64,000 nucleotides of DNA from Dugong dugon (lineage: Eukaryota > Chordata > Mammalia > Sirenia > Dugongidae). The translations under genes and the position numbers were made by a program. Each line of letters opens with the position of its first letter. Positions within the stretch are counted from its first letter, which is position 1. Shown one piece after another: positions 22,997-35,995 of this stretch. The stretch is from NCBI GenBank assembly GCA_030035585.1, contig CM057463.1, forward strand, positions 141,206,736-141,270,735, given 5' to 3'. The notes below the pieces were generated by a model that did no database searches, was not told where the DNA came from, and saw only the letters and a program-made list of their open reading frames with translations.

Positions 22997-25049
22997 TTGA
23001 AGGAGAACGCTGTATTTTCCTATGTCTTTCATGTGGTGAATGGGGAACTTACAATTGCTGCTAACAAAATTTCTACTCAGCACAACTACGGTTTTGCCTC
23101 CTTCGCGTTCCAGAATGGGATAAACGCGGTTTCTCTTCTCCTTTAGCGATACCGTGTGTAAAGCCCTATTCTCAGCTTCGCAGCACAGAATGCCTCGAGG
23201 AATGCATGCTGGAAAGTCTGAACGGCTTCAACTACTTGAAAGGGAGAAAAGTCATACGCTTTATCCAGGTAGGCAATGCACAGGCAACTTTCTTAGGCAT
23301 GTAACACAGAGGGACTTTCCAACACAGAAAGTGAATCGTGCTCCGTTCCTCCCCAGACTGAGAGCAACAAGCTCTTGCTTTCTCTTTCAGGCAGGGAAGA
23401 AGCTACATGCTCGTGTTAGGCACACAAGCTTTAGTCAGCAAATCGGAACCTCTTCTATTGTCCTCTAGCTGTCTACCTGTCTGGCTTTGAAAGCCAACAG
23501 TACCATCATTCCCTGACATGCAAACTTCCCTTAGAAACCCAGAGGTTACAAATACTTGCTGGGCCTGCACTCTCCAGCCTTCTCCCACTCAGAGAACATT
23601 GGCGAAAGCAGCTTTGCTGGGCGGACTCTTTCCTCTAAGAAAACTGAAAACTTAAGTAGATTCAGTTAAGCAGCTTGAAGGAGAACCTTGTATTTTCCTA
23701 TGTCTTTCATGTGGTGAATGGGGAACTTAGAATTGCTGCTAACAAAGTTTCTACTCAGCACAACTACGGTTTTGCCTTCTTCGCGTTCCAGAATGGGAGA
23801 AACGCGGTTTCCTTCTCCTTTAGCGGTACCGTCTGTAAAGCCCTAATCTCAGCTTCGCAGCACAGAATGCCTCCCGGATTGATGGAAAGTCTGAACGGCT
23901 TCAACTACTTGAAAGGGAGAAAAGTCATACGCTTTATTCAGGTAGACAATGCACAGGCAACTTTCTTAGGCATGTAACCCAGAGGGACTTTCCAACACAG
24001 AAAGTGAATCGTGCTCCGTTCCTCCCCAGACTGAGAGCAACAAGCGCTTGCTTTCTCTTTCAGGCAGGGAAGAAGCTACAGGCTCCTGTAAAGCATACAA
24101 GCTTTAGTCAGCAAAACTGAACCTCTTCTGCTGTCCTCTAGCTGAAGGCAGACAATCTGCCTGTTTGGCTTTGAAAGCCAGTAATACCTTCATTCCCTGG
24201 TATGCGAAATTCCCTTGGAAATCCAGGGGATTCAAATACTTGCTAGGCCTGCACTCTCCAGCCTTCTCCCACTCAGGGAACATTGGAGAAAGCAGCTTGT
24301 GCTGGGCAGACTCTTTCTTGTAACAAAACTGAAAACTTAAGTAGATTCAGTTAAGCAGCTTGAAGGAGAAGGCTGTCTTTTGCTTTCTCTTTCATATGGT
24401 GAATAGGAAACTAAAACTCACTGCTAACAAATGTTTTACTCAGGAGAAGTACGGTTTTGCCTCGTTAGCCTTCCAGAATGGGATAAACGCGGTTTCTCTT
24501 CTCCTTTAGCGATACCGTGTGTAAAGCCCTATTCTCAGCTTCGCAGCACAGAATGCCTCGAGGAATGCATGCTGGAAAGTCTGAACGGCTTCAACTACTT
24601 GAAAGGGAGAAAAGTCATACGCTTTATCCAGGTAGACAATGCACAGGCAACTTTCTTAGGCATGTAACCCAGAGGAACTTTCCAACACAGAAAGTGAATC
24701 GTGCTCCGTTCCTCCCCAGACTGAGAGCAACAAGCTCTTGCTTTCTCTTTCAGGCAGGGAAGAAGCTACAGGCTCCTGTAAAGCATACAAGCTTTAGTCA
24801 GCAAAACTGAACCTCTTCTGCTGTCCTCTAGCTGAAGGCAGACAATCTGCCTGTTTGGCTTTGAAAGCCAGTAATACCTTCATTCCCTGGTATGCGAAAT
24901 TCCCTTGGAAATCCAGGGGATTCAAATACTTGCTAGGCCTGCACTCTCCAGCCTTCTCCCACTCAGGGAACATTGGAGAAAGCAGCTTGTGCTGGGCAGA
25001 CTCTTTCTTGTAACAAAACTGAAAACTTAAGTAGATTCAGTTAAGCAGC
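22997..25049 (+). repeat. HOR unit A-B-C(t3), 2053 bp
   Basis: A 22997-23674 (t1b), B 23675-24359 (AAGCGCTTG), then 24360-25049 (690 bp) with a C head, GGGATAAACG, an A-like middle and a t3 tail. Its NF-kappaB-like word is changed to GGAACTTTCC at 24674-24683. The same rare combination recurs at 30509 and 42838. Confidence 0.95.
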
Positions 25050-27097
25050 TTGAAGGAGAAGGCTGTCTTTTGCTTTCTCTTTCATATGGTGAATAGGAAA
25101 CTAAAACTCACTGCTAACAAATGTTTTACTCAGGAGAAGTACGGTTTTGCCTCGTTAGCCTTCCAGAATGGGAGAAACGCGGTTTCTCTTCTCCTTTAGC
25201 GATACCGTGTGTAAAGCCCTATTCTCAGCTTCGCAGCACAGAATGCCTCGAGGAATGCATGCTGGAAAGTCTGAACGGCTTCAACTACTTGAAAGGGAGA
25301 AAAGTCATACGCTTTATCCAGGTAGACAATGCACAGGCAACTTTCTTAGGCATGTAACACAGAGGGACTTTCCAACACAGAAAGTGAATCGTGCTCCGTT
25401 CCTCCCCAGACTGAGAGCAACAAGCTCTTGCTTTCTCTTTCAGGCAGGGAAGAAGCTACATGCTCGTGTTAGGCACACAAGCTTTAGTCAGCAAATCGGA
25501 ACCTCTTCTATTGTCCTCTAGCTGTCTACCTGTCTGGCTTTGAAAGCCAACAGTACCATCATTCCCTGGCATGCAAACTTCCCTTAGAAACCCAGGGGAT
25601 ACAAATACTTGCTGGGCCTGCACCGTCCAGCCTTCTCCCACTCAGAGAACATTGGAGAAAGCAGCTTTGCTGGGCGGACTCTTTCCTCTAAGAAAACTGA
25701 AAACTTAAGTAGATTCAGTTAAGCAGCTTGAAGGAGAACCTTGTATTTTCCTATGTCTTTCATGTGGTGAATGGGGAACTTAGAATTGCTGCTAACAAAG
25801 TTTCTACTCAGCACAACTACGGTTTTGCCTTCTTCGCGTTCCAGAATGGGAGAAACGCGGTTTCCTTCTCCTTTAGCGGTACCGTCTGTAAAGCCCTAAT
25901 CTCAGCTTCGCAGCACAGAATGCCTCCCGGATTGATGGAAAGTCTGAACGGCTTCAACTACTTGAAAGGGAGAAAAGTCATACGCTTTATTCAGGTAGAC
26001 AATGCACAGGCAACTTTCTTAGGCATGTAACCCAGAGGGACTTTCCAACACAGAAAGTGAATCGTGCTCCGTTCCTCCCCAGACTGAGAGCAACAAGCTC
26101 TTGCTTTCTCTTTCAGGCAGGGAAGAAGCTACAGGCTCCTGTAAAGCATACAAGCTTTAGTCAGCAAAACTGAACCTCTTCTGCTGTCCTCTAGCTGAAG
26201 GCAGACAATCTGCCTGTTTGGCTTTGAAAGCCAGTAATACCTTCATTCCCTGGTATGCGAAATTCCCTTGGAAATCCAGGGGATTCAAATACTTGCTAGG
26301 CCTGCACTCTCCAGCCTTCTCCCACTCAGGGAACATTGGAGAAAGCAGCTTGTGCTGGGCAGACTCTTTCTTGTAACAAAACTGAAAACTTAAGTAGATT
26401 CAGTTAAGCAGCTTGAAGGAGAAGGCTGTCTTTTGCTTTCTCTTTCATATGGTGAATAGGAAACTAAAACTCACTGCTAACAAATGTTTTACTCAGGAGA
26501 AGTACGGTTTTGCCTCGTTAGCCTTCCAGAATGGGAGAAACGCGGTTTCTCTTCTCCTTTAGCGATACCGTGTGTAAAGCCCTATTCTCAGCTTCGCAGC
26601 ACAGAATGCCTCGAGGAATGCTGGAAAGTCTGAACGGCTTCAACTACTTGAAAGGGAGAAAAGTCATACGCTTTATCCACGTAGACAATGCACAGGCAAC
26701 TTTCTTAGGCATGTAACCCAGAGGGACTTTCCAACACAGAAAGTGAATCGTGCTCCGTTCCTCCCCAGACTGAGAGCAACAAGCTCTTGCTTTCTCTTTC
26801 AGGCAGGGAAGAAGCTACATGCTCGTGTTAGGCACACAAGCTATAGTCAGCAAATCTGAACCTCTTCTATTGTCCTCTAGCTGAAGGCACACAATCTACC
26901 TGTCTGGCTTTGAAAGCCAACAGTACCATCATTCCCTGGCATGCAAACTTCCCTTAGAAACCCAGGGGATACAAATACTTGCTGGGCCTGCACCGTCCAG
27001 CCTTCTCCCACTCAGAGAACATTGGCGAAAGCAGCTTTGCTGGGCGGACTCTTTCCTCTAAGAAAACTGAAAACTTAAGTAGATTCAGTTAAGCAGC
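25050..27097 (+). repeat. HOR unit C/A(t1)-B-C, 2048 bp
   Basis: 25050-25727 (678 bp) has a C head, an A-like middle and a t1a tail. It takes the place of an A monomer. B 25728-26412 and C 26413-27097 follow. Confidence 0.95.
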
Positions 27098-29145
27098 TTG
27101 AAGGAGAACGCTGTATTTTCCTATGTCTTTCATGTGGTGAATGGGGAACTTACAATTGCTGCTAACAAAGTTTCTACTCAGCACAACTACGGTTTTGCCT
27201 CCTTCGCGTTCCAGAATGGGATAAACGCGGTTTCTCTTCTCCTTTAGCGATACCGTGTGTAAAGCCCTATTCTCAGCTTCGCAGCACAGAATGCCTCGAG
27301 GAATGCATGCTGGAAAGTCTGAACGGCTTCAACTACTTGAAAGGGAGAAAAGTCATACGCTTTATCCAGGTAGGCAATGCACAGGCAACTTTCTTAGGCA
27401 TGTAACACAGAGGGACTTTCCAACACAGAAAGTGAATCGTGCTCCGTTCCTCCCCAGACTGAGAGCAACAAGCTCTTGCTTTCTCTTTCAGGCAGGGAAG
27501 AAGCTACATGCTCGTGTTAGGCACACAAGCTTTAGTCAGCAAATCGGAACCTCTTCTATTGTCCTCTAGCTGTCTACCTGTCTGGCTTTGAAAGCCAACA
27601 GTACCTTCATTCACTGGTACGCAAACTTCCCTTAGAAACCCAGAGGTTACAAATACTTGCTGGGCCTGCACTCTCCAGCCTTCTCCCACTCAGAGAACAT
27701 TGGCGAAAGCAGCTTTGCTGGGCGGACTCTTTCCTCTAAGAAAACTGAAAACTTAAGTAGATTCAGTTAAGCAGCTTGAAGGAGAACCTTGTATTTTCCT
27801 ATGTCTTTCATGTGGTGAATGGGGAACTTAGAATTGCTGCTAACAAAGTTTCTACTCAGCACAACTACGGTTTTGCCTTCTTCGCGTTCCAGAATGGGAG
27901 AAACGCGGTTTCCTTCTCCTTTAGCGGTACCGTCTGTAAAGCCCTAATCTCAGCTTCGCAGCACAGAATGCCTCCCGGATTGATGGAAAGTCTGAACGGC
28001 TTCAACTACTTGAAAGGGAGAAAAGTCATACGCTTTATTCAGGTAGACAATGCACAGGCAACTTTCTTAGGCATGTAACACAGAGGGACTTTCCAACACA
28101 GAAAGTGAATCGTGCTCCGTTCCTCCCCAGACTGAGAGCAACAAGCTCTTGCTTTCTCTTTCAGGCAGGGAAGAAGCTACAGGCTCCTGTAAAGCATACA
28201 AGCTTTAGTCAGCAAAACTGAACCTCTTCTGCTGTCCTCTAGCTGAAGGCAGACAATCTGCCTGTTTGGCTTTGAAAGCCAGTAATACCTTCATTCCCTG
28301 GTATGCGAAATTCCCTTGGAAATCCAGGGGATTCAAATACTTGCTAGGCCTGCACTCTCCAGCCTTCTCCCACTCAGGGAACATTGGAGAAAGCAGCTTG
28401 TGCTGGGCAGACTCTTTCTTGTAACAAAACTGAAAACTTAAGTAGATTCAGTTAAGCAGCTTGAAGGAGAAGGCTGTCTTTTGCTTTCTCTTTCATATGG
28501 TGAATAGGAAACTAAAACTCACTGCTAACAAATGTTTTACTCAGGAGAAGTACGGTTTTGCCTCGTTAGCCTTCCAGAATGGGAGAAACGCGGTTTCTCT
28601 TCTCCTTTAGCGATACCGTGTGTAAAGCCCTATTCTCAGCTTCGCAGCACAGAATGCCTCGAGGAATGCTGGAAAGTCTGAACGGCTTCAACTACTTGAA
28701 AGGGAGAAAAGTCATACGCTTTATCCACGTAGACAATGCACAGGCAACTTTCTTAGGCATGTAACCCAGAGGGACTTTCCAACACAGAAAGTGAATCGTG
28801 CTCCGTTCCTCCCCAGACTGAGAGCAACAAGCTCTTGCTTTCTCTTTCAGGCAGGGAAGAAGCTACATGCTCGTGTTAGGCACACAAGCTATAGTCAGCA
28901 AATCTGAACCTCTTCTATTGTCCTCTAGCTGAAGGCACACAATCTACCTGTCTGGCTTTGAAAGCCAACAGTACCATCATTCCCTGGCATGCAAACTTCC
29001 CTTAGAAACCCAGGGGATACAAATACTTGCTGGGCCTGCACCGTCCAGCCTTCTCCCACTCAGAGAACATTGGAGAAAGCAGCTTTGCTGGGCGGACTCT
29101 TTCCTCTAAGAAAACTGAAAACTTAAGTAGATTCAGTTAAGCAGC
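27098..29145 (+). repeat. HOR unit A-B-C, 2048 bp (t1c)
   Basis: A 27098-27775 (t1c, AAAGTTTCT), B 27776-28460 (ends its middle with AACACAGAG instead of the usual B AACCCAGAG), C 28461-29145. Confidence 0.95.
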
Positions 29146-31198
29146 TTGAAGGAGAACGCTGTATTTTCCTATGTCTTTCATGTGGTGAATGGGGAACTTA
29201 CAATTGCTGCTAACAAAATTTCTACTCAGCACAACTACGGTTTTGCCTCCTTCGCGTTCCAGAATGGGATAAACGCGGTTTCTCTTCTCCTTTAGCGATA
29301 CCGTGTGTAAAGCCCTATTCTCAGCTTCGCAGCACAGAATGCCTCGAGGAATGCATGCTGGAAAGTCTGAACGGCTTCAACTACTTGAAAGGGAGAAAAG
29401 TCATACGCTTTATCCAGGTAGGCAATGCACAGGCAACTTTCTTAGGCATGTAACACAGAGGGACTTTCCAACACAGAAAGTGAATCGTGCTCCGTTCCTC
29501 CCCAGACTGAGAGCAACAAGCTCTTGCTTTCTCTTTCAGGCAGGGAAGAAGCTACATGCTCGTGTTAGGCACACAAGCTTTAGTCAGCAAATCGGAACCT
29601 CTTCTATTGTCCTCTAGCTGTCTACCTGTCTGGCTTTGAAAGCCAACAGTACCATCATTCCCTGACATGCAAACTTCCCTTAGAAACCCAGAGGTTACAA
29701 ATACTTGCTGGGCCTGCACTCTCCAGCCTTCTCCCACTCAGAGAACATTGGCGAAAGCAGCTTTGCTGGGCGGACTCTTTCCTCTAAGAAAACTGAAAAC
29801 TTAAGTAGATTCAGTTAAGCAGCTTGAAGGAGAACCTTGTATTTTCCTATGTCTTTCATGTGGTGAATGGGGAACTTAGAATTGCTGCTAACAAAGTTTC
29901 TACTCAGCACAACTACGGTTTTGCCTTCTTCGCGTTCCAGAATGGGAGAAACGCGGTTTCCTTCTCCTTTAGCGGTACCGTCTGTAAAGCCCTAATCTCA
30001 GCTTCGCAGCACAGAATGCCTCCCGGATTGATGGAAAGTCTGAACGGCTTCAACTACTTGAAAGGGAGAAAAGTCATACGCTTTATTCAGGTAGACAATG
30101 CACAGGCAACTTTCTTAGGCATGTAACCCAGAGGGACTTTCCAACACAGAAAGTGAATCGTGCTCCGTTCCTCCCCAGACTGAGAGCAACAAGCTCTTGC
30201 TTTCTCTTTCAGGCAGGGAAGAAGCTACAGGCTCCTGTAAAGCATACAAGCTTTAGTCAGCAAAACTGAACCTCTTCTGCTGTCCTCTAGCTGAAGGCAG
30301 ACAATCTGCCTGTTTGGCTTTGAAAGCCAGTAATACCTTCATTCCCTGGTATGCGAAATTCCCTTGGAAATCCAGGGGATTCAAATACTTGCTAGGCCTG
30401 CACTCTCCAGCCTTCTCCCACTCAGGGAACATTGGAGAAAGCAGCTTGTGCTGGGCAGACTCTTTCTTGTAACAAAACTGAAAACTTAAGTAGATTCAGT
30501 TAAGCAGCTTGAAGGAGAAGGCTGTCTTTTGCTTTCTCTTTCATATGGTGAATAGGAAACTAAAACTCACTGCTAACAAATGTTTTACTCAGGAGAAGTA
30601 CGGTTTTGCCTCGTTAGCCTTCCAGAATGGGATAAACGCGGTTTCTCTTCTCCTTTAGCGATACCGTGTGTAAAGCCCTATTCTCAGCTTCGCAGCACAG
30701 AATGCCTCGAGGAATGCATGCTGGAAAGTCTGAACGGCTTCAACTACTTGAAAGGGAGAAAAGTCATACGCTTTATCCAGGTAGACAATGCACAGGCAAC
30801 TTTCTTAGGCATGTAACCCAGAGGAACTTTCCAACACAGAAAGTGAATCGTGCTCCGTTCCTCCCCAGACTGAGAGCAACAAGCTCTTGCTTTCTCTTTC
30901 AGGCAGGGAAGAAGCTACAGGCTCCTGTAAAGCATACAAGCTTTAGTCAGCAAAACTGAACCTCTTCTGCTGTCCTCTAGCTGAAGGCAGACAATCTGCC
31001 TGTTTGGCTTTGAAAGCCAGTAATACCTTCATTCCCTGGTATGCGAAATTCCCTTGGAAATCCAGGGGATTCAAATACTTGCTAGGCCTGCACTCTCCAG
31101 CCTTCTCCCACTCAGGGAACATTGGAGAAAGCAGCTTGTGCTGGGCAGACTCTTTCTTGTAACAAAACTGAAAACTTAAGTAGATTCAGTTAAGCAGC
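29146..31198 (+). repeat. HOR unit A-B-C(t3), 2053 bp
   Basis: A 29146-29823 (t1b), B 29824-30508, C/A(t3) 30509-31198 with GGGATAAACG and the altered GGAACTTTCC at 30823-30832. It matches the unit at 22997 at an offset of 6149 bp. Confidence 0.95.
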
Positions 31199-33246
31199 TT
31201 GAAGGAGAAGGCTGTCTTTTGCTTTCTCTTTCATATGGTGAATAGGAAACTAAAACTCACTGCTAACAAATGTTTTACTCAGGAGAAGTACGGTTTTGCC
31301 TCGTTAGCCTTCCAGAATGGGAGAAACGCGGTTTCTCTTCTCCTTTAGCGATACCGTGTGTAAAGCCCTATTCTCAGCTTCGCAGCACAGAATGCCTCGA
31401 GGAATGCATGCTGGAAAGTCTGAACGGCTTCAACTACTTGAAAGGGAGAAAAGTCATACGCTTTATCCAGGTAGACAATGCACAGGCAACTTTCTTAGGC
31501 ATGTAACACAGAGGGACTTTCCAACACAGAAAGTGAATCGTGCTCCGTTCCTCCCCAGACTGAGAGCAACAAGCTCTTGCTTTCTCTTTCAGGCAGGGAA
31601 GAAGCTACATGCTCGTGTTAGGCACACAAGCTTTAGTCAGCAAATCGGAACCTCTTCTATTGTCCTCTAGCTGTCTACCTGTCTGGCTTTGAAAGCCAAC
31701 AGTACCATCATTCCCTGGCATGCAAACTTCCCTTAGAAACCCAGGGGATACAAATACTTGCTGGGCCTGCACCGTCCAGCCTTCTCCCACTCAGAGAACA
31801 TTGGAGAAAGCAGCTTTGCTGGGCGGACTCTTTCCTCTAAGAAAACTGAAAACTTAAGTAGATTCAGTTAAGCAGCTTGAAGGAGAACCTTGTATTTTCC
31901 TATGTCTTTCATGTGGTGAATGGGGAACTTAGAATTGCTGCTAACAAAGTTTCTACTCAGCACAACTACGGTTTTGCCTTCTTCGCGTTCCAGAATGGGA
32001 GAAACGCGGTTTCCTTCTCCTTTAGCGGTACCGTCTGTAAAGCCCTAATCTCAGCTTCGCAGCACAGAATGCCTCCCGGATTGATGGAAAGTCTGAACGG
32101 CTTCAACTACTTGAAAGGGAGAAAAGTCATACGCTTTATTCAGGTAGACAATGCACAGGCAACTTTCTTAGGCATGTAACCCAGAGGGACTTTCCAACAC
32201 AGAAAGTGAATCGTGCTCCGTTCCTCCCCAGACTGAGAGCAACAAGCTCTTGCTTTCTCTTTCAGGCAGGGAAGAAGCTACAGGCTCCTGTAAAGCATAC
32301 AAGCTTTAGTCAGCAAAACTGAACCTCTTCTGCTGTCCTCTAGCTGAAGGCAGACAATCTGCCTGTTTGGCTTTGAAAGCCAGTAATACCTTCATTCCCT
32401 GGTATGCGAAATTCCCTTGGAAATCCAGGGGATTCAAATACTTGCTAGGCCTGCACTCTCCAGCCTTCTCCCACTCAGGGAACATTGGAGAAAGCAGCTT
32501 GTGCTGGGCAGACTCTTTCTTGTAACAAAACTGAAAACTTAAGTAGATTCAGTTAAGCAGCTTGAAGGAGAAGGCTGTCTTTTGCTTTCTCTTTCATATG
32601 GTGAATAGGAAACTAAAACTCACTGCTAACAAATGTTTTACTCAGGAGAAGTACGGTTTTGCCTCGTTAGCCTTCCAGAATGGGAGAAACGCGGTTTCTC
32701 TTCTCCTTTAGCGATACCGTGTGTAAAGCCCTATTCTCAGCTTCGCAGCACAGAATGCCTCGAGGAATGCTGGAAAGTCTGAACGGCTTCAACTACTTGA
32801 AAGGGAGAAAAGTCATACGCTTTATCCACGTAGACAATGCACAGGCAACTTTCTTAGGCATGTAACACAGAGGGACTTTCCAACACAGAAAGTGAATCGT
32901 GCTCCGTTCCTCCCCAGACTGAGAGCAACAAGCTCTTGCTTTCTCTTTCAGGCAGGGAAGAAGCTACATGCTCGTGTTAGGCACACAAGCTATAGTCAGC
33001 AAATCTGAACCTCTTCTATTGTCCTCTAGCTGAAGGCACACAATCTACCTGTCTGGCTTTGAAAGCCAACAGTACCATCATTCCCTGGCATGCAAACTTC
33101 CCTTAGAAACCCAGGGGATACAAATACTTGCTGGGCCTGCACCGTCCAGCCTTCTCCCACTCAGAGAACATTGGAGAAAGCAGCTTTGCTGGGCGGACTC
33201 TTTCCTCTAAGAAAACTGAAAACTTAAGTAGATTCAGTTAAGCAGC
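31199..33246 (+). repeat. HOR unit C/A(t1)-B-C, 2048 bp
   Basis: 31199-31876 C head with t1a tail, B 31877-32561, C 32562-33246. It matches the unit at 25050 (offset 6149 bp). The match ends here because the next monomer is B instead of A. Confidence 0.95.
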
Positions 33247-34616
33247 TTGAAGGAGAACCTTGTATTTTCCTATGTCTTTCATGTGGTGAATGGGGAACTT
33301 AGAATTGCTGCTAACAAAGTTTCTACTCAGCACAACTACGGTTTTGCCTTCTTCGCGTTCCAGAATGGGAGAAACGCGGTTTCCTTCTCCTTTAGCGGTA
33401 CCGTCTGTAAAGCCCTAATCTCAGCTTCGCAGCACAGAATGCCTCCCGGATTGATGGAAAGTCTGAACGGCTTCAACTACTTGAAAGGGAGAAAAGTCAT
33501 ACGCTTTATTCAGGTAGACAATGCACAGGCAACTTTCTTAGGCATGTAACCCAGAGGGACTTTCCAACACAGAAAGTGAATCGTGCTCCGTTCCTCCCCA
33601 GACTGAGAGCAACAAGCTCTTGCTTTCTCTTTCAGGCAGGGAAGAAGCTACAGGCTCCTGTAAAGCATACAAGCTTTAGTCAGCAAAACTGAACCTCTTC
33701 TGCTGTCCTCTAGCTGAAGGCAGACAATCTGCCTGTTTGGCTTTGAAAGCCAGTAATACCTTCATTCCCTGGTATGCGAAATTCCCTTGGAAATCCAGGG
33801 GATTCAAATACTTGCTAGGCCTGCACTCTCCAGCCTTCTCCCACTCAGGGAACATTGGAGAAAGCAGCTTGTGCTGGGCAGACTCTTTCTTGTAACAAAA
33901 CTGAAAACTTAAGTAGATTCAGTTAAGCAGCTTGAAGGAGAAGGCTGTCTTTTGCTTTCTCTTTCATATGGTGAATAGGAAACTAAAACTCACTGCTAAC
34001 AAATGTTTTACTCAGGAGAAGTACGGTTTTGCCTCGTTAGCCTTCCAGAATGGGAGAAACGCGGTTTCTCTTCTCCTTTAGCGATACCGTGTGTAAAGCC
34101 CTATTCTCAGCTTCGCAGCACAGAATGCCTCGAGGAATGCTGGAAAGTCTGAACGGCTTCAACTACTTGAAAGGGAGAAAAGTCATACGCTTTATCCACG
34201 TAGACAATGCACAGGCAACTTTCTTAGGCATGTAACACAGAGGGACTTTCCAACACAGAAAGTGAATCGTGCTCCGTTCCTCCCCAGACTGAGAGCAACA
34301 AGCTCTTGCTTTCTCTTTCAGGCAGGGAAGAAGCTACATGCTCGTGTTAGGCACACAAGCTATAGTCAGCAAATCTGAACCTCTTCTATTGTCCTCTAGC
34401 TGAAGGCACACAATCTACCTGTCTGGCTTTGAAAGCCAACAGTACCATCATTCCCTGGCATGCAAACTTCCCTTAGAAACCCAGGGGATACAAATACTTG
34501 CTGGGCCTGCACCGTCCAGCCTTCTCCCACTCAGAGAACATTGGCGAAAGCAGCTTTGCTGGGCGGACTCTTTCCTCTAAGAAAACTGAAAACTTAAGTA
34601 GATTCAGTTAAGCAGC
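33247..34616 (+). repeat. Dimer unit B-C, 1370 bp (A missing)
   Basis: B 33247-33931 directly follows C 32562-33246 with no A between them; C 33932-34616 follows. Either an A monomer was deleted or the B-C pair was duplicated in tandem. Confidence 0.95.
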
Positions 34617-35995
34617 TTGAAGGAGAACGCTGTATTTTCCTATGTCTTTCATGTGGTGAATGGGGAACTTACAATTGCTGCTAACAAAGTTTCTACTCAG
34701 CACAACTACGGTTTTGCCTCCTTCGCGTTCCAGAATGGGATAAACGCGGTTTCTCTTCTCCTTTAGCGATACCGTGTGTAAAGCCCTATTCTCAGCTTCG
34801 CAGCACAGAATGCCTCGAGGAATGCATGCTGGAAAGTCTGAACGGCTTCAACTACTTGAAAGGGAGAGAAGTCATACGCTTTATCCAGGTAGGCAATGCA
34901 CAGGCAACTTTCTTAGGCATGTAACACAGAGGGACTTTCCAACACAGAAAGTGAATCGTGCTCCGTTCCTCCCCAGACTGAGAGCAACAAGCTCTTGCTT
35001 TCTCTTTCAGGCAGGGAAGAAGCTACAGGCTCCTGTAAAGCATACAAGCTTTAGTCAGCAAAACTGAACCTCTTCTGCTGTCCTCTAGCTGAAGGCAGAC
35101 AATCTGCCTGTTTGGCTTTGAAAGCCAGTAATACCTTCATTCCCTGGTATGCGAAATTCCCTTGGAAATCCAGGGGATTCAAATACTTGCTAGGCCTGCA
35201 CTCTCCAGCCTTCTCCCACTCAGGGAACATTGGAGAAAGCAGCTTGTGCTGGGCAGACTCTTTCTTGTAACAAAACTGAAAACTTAAGTAGATTCAGTTA
35301 AGCAGCTTGAAGGAGAAGGCTGTCTTTTGCTTTCTCTTTCATATGGTGAATAGGAAACTAAAACTCACTGCTAACAAATGTTTTACTCAGGAAAAGTACG
35401 GTTTTGCCTCGTTAGCCTTCCAGAATGGGAGAAACGCGGTTTCTCTTCTCCTTTAGCGATACCGTGTGTAAAGCCCTATTCTCAGCTTCGCAGCACAGAA
35501 TGCCTCGAGGAATGCATGCTGGAAAGTCTGAACGGCTTCAACTACTTGAAAGGGAGAAAAGTCATACGCTTTATCCAGGTAGACAATGCACAGGCAACTT
35601 TCTTAGGCATGTAACACAGAGGGACTTTCCAACACAGAAAGTGAATCGTGCTCCGTTCCTCCCCAGACTGAGAGCAACAAGCTCTTGCTTTCTCTTTCAG
35701 GCAGGGAAGAAGCTACATGCTCGTGTTAGGCACACAAGCTTTAGTCAGCAAATCGGAACCTCTTCTATTGTCCTCTAGCTGAAGGCACACAATCTACCTG
35801 TCTGGCTTTGAAAGCCAACAGTACCATCATTCCCTGGCATGCAAACTTCCCTTAGAAACCCAGGGGATACAAATACTTGCTGGGCCTGCACCGTCCAGCC
35901 TTCTCCCACTCAGAGAACATTGGCGAAAGCAGCTTTGCTGGGCGGACTCTTTCCTCTAAGAAAACTGAAAACTTAAGTAGATTCAGTTAAGCAGC
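34617..35995 (+). repeat. Dimer unit A(t3)-C'(t1/t2), 1379 bp, first tandem copy
   Basis: 34617-35306 (690 bp): A head, GGGAGAGAAG variant, CAGGTAGGC, t3 tail. 35307-35995 (689 bp): C head, A-like middle and a composite tail that starts as t1 (AAGCTTTAGTC, CAAATCGG) but keeps the 11 bp that t1 normally lacks. A private GGAAAAGTACGG lies near 35391. Confidence 0.95.
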
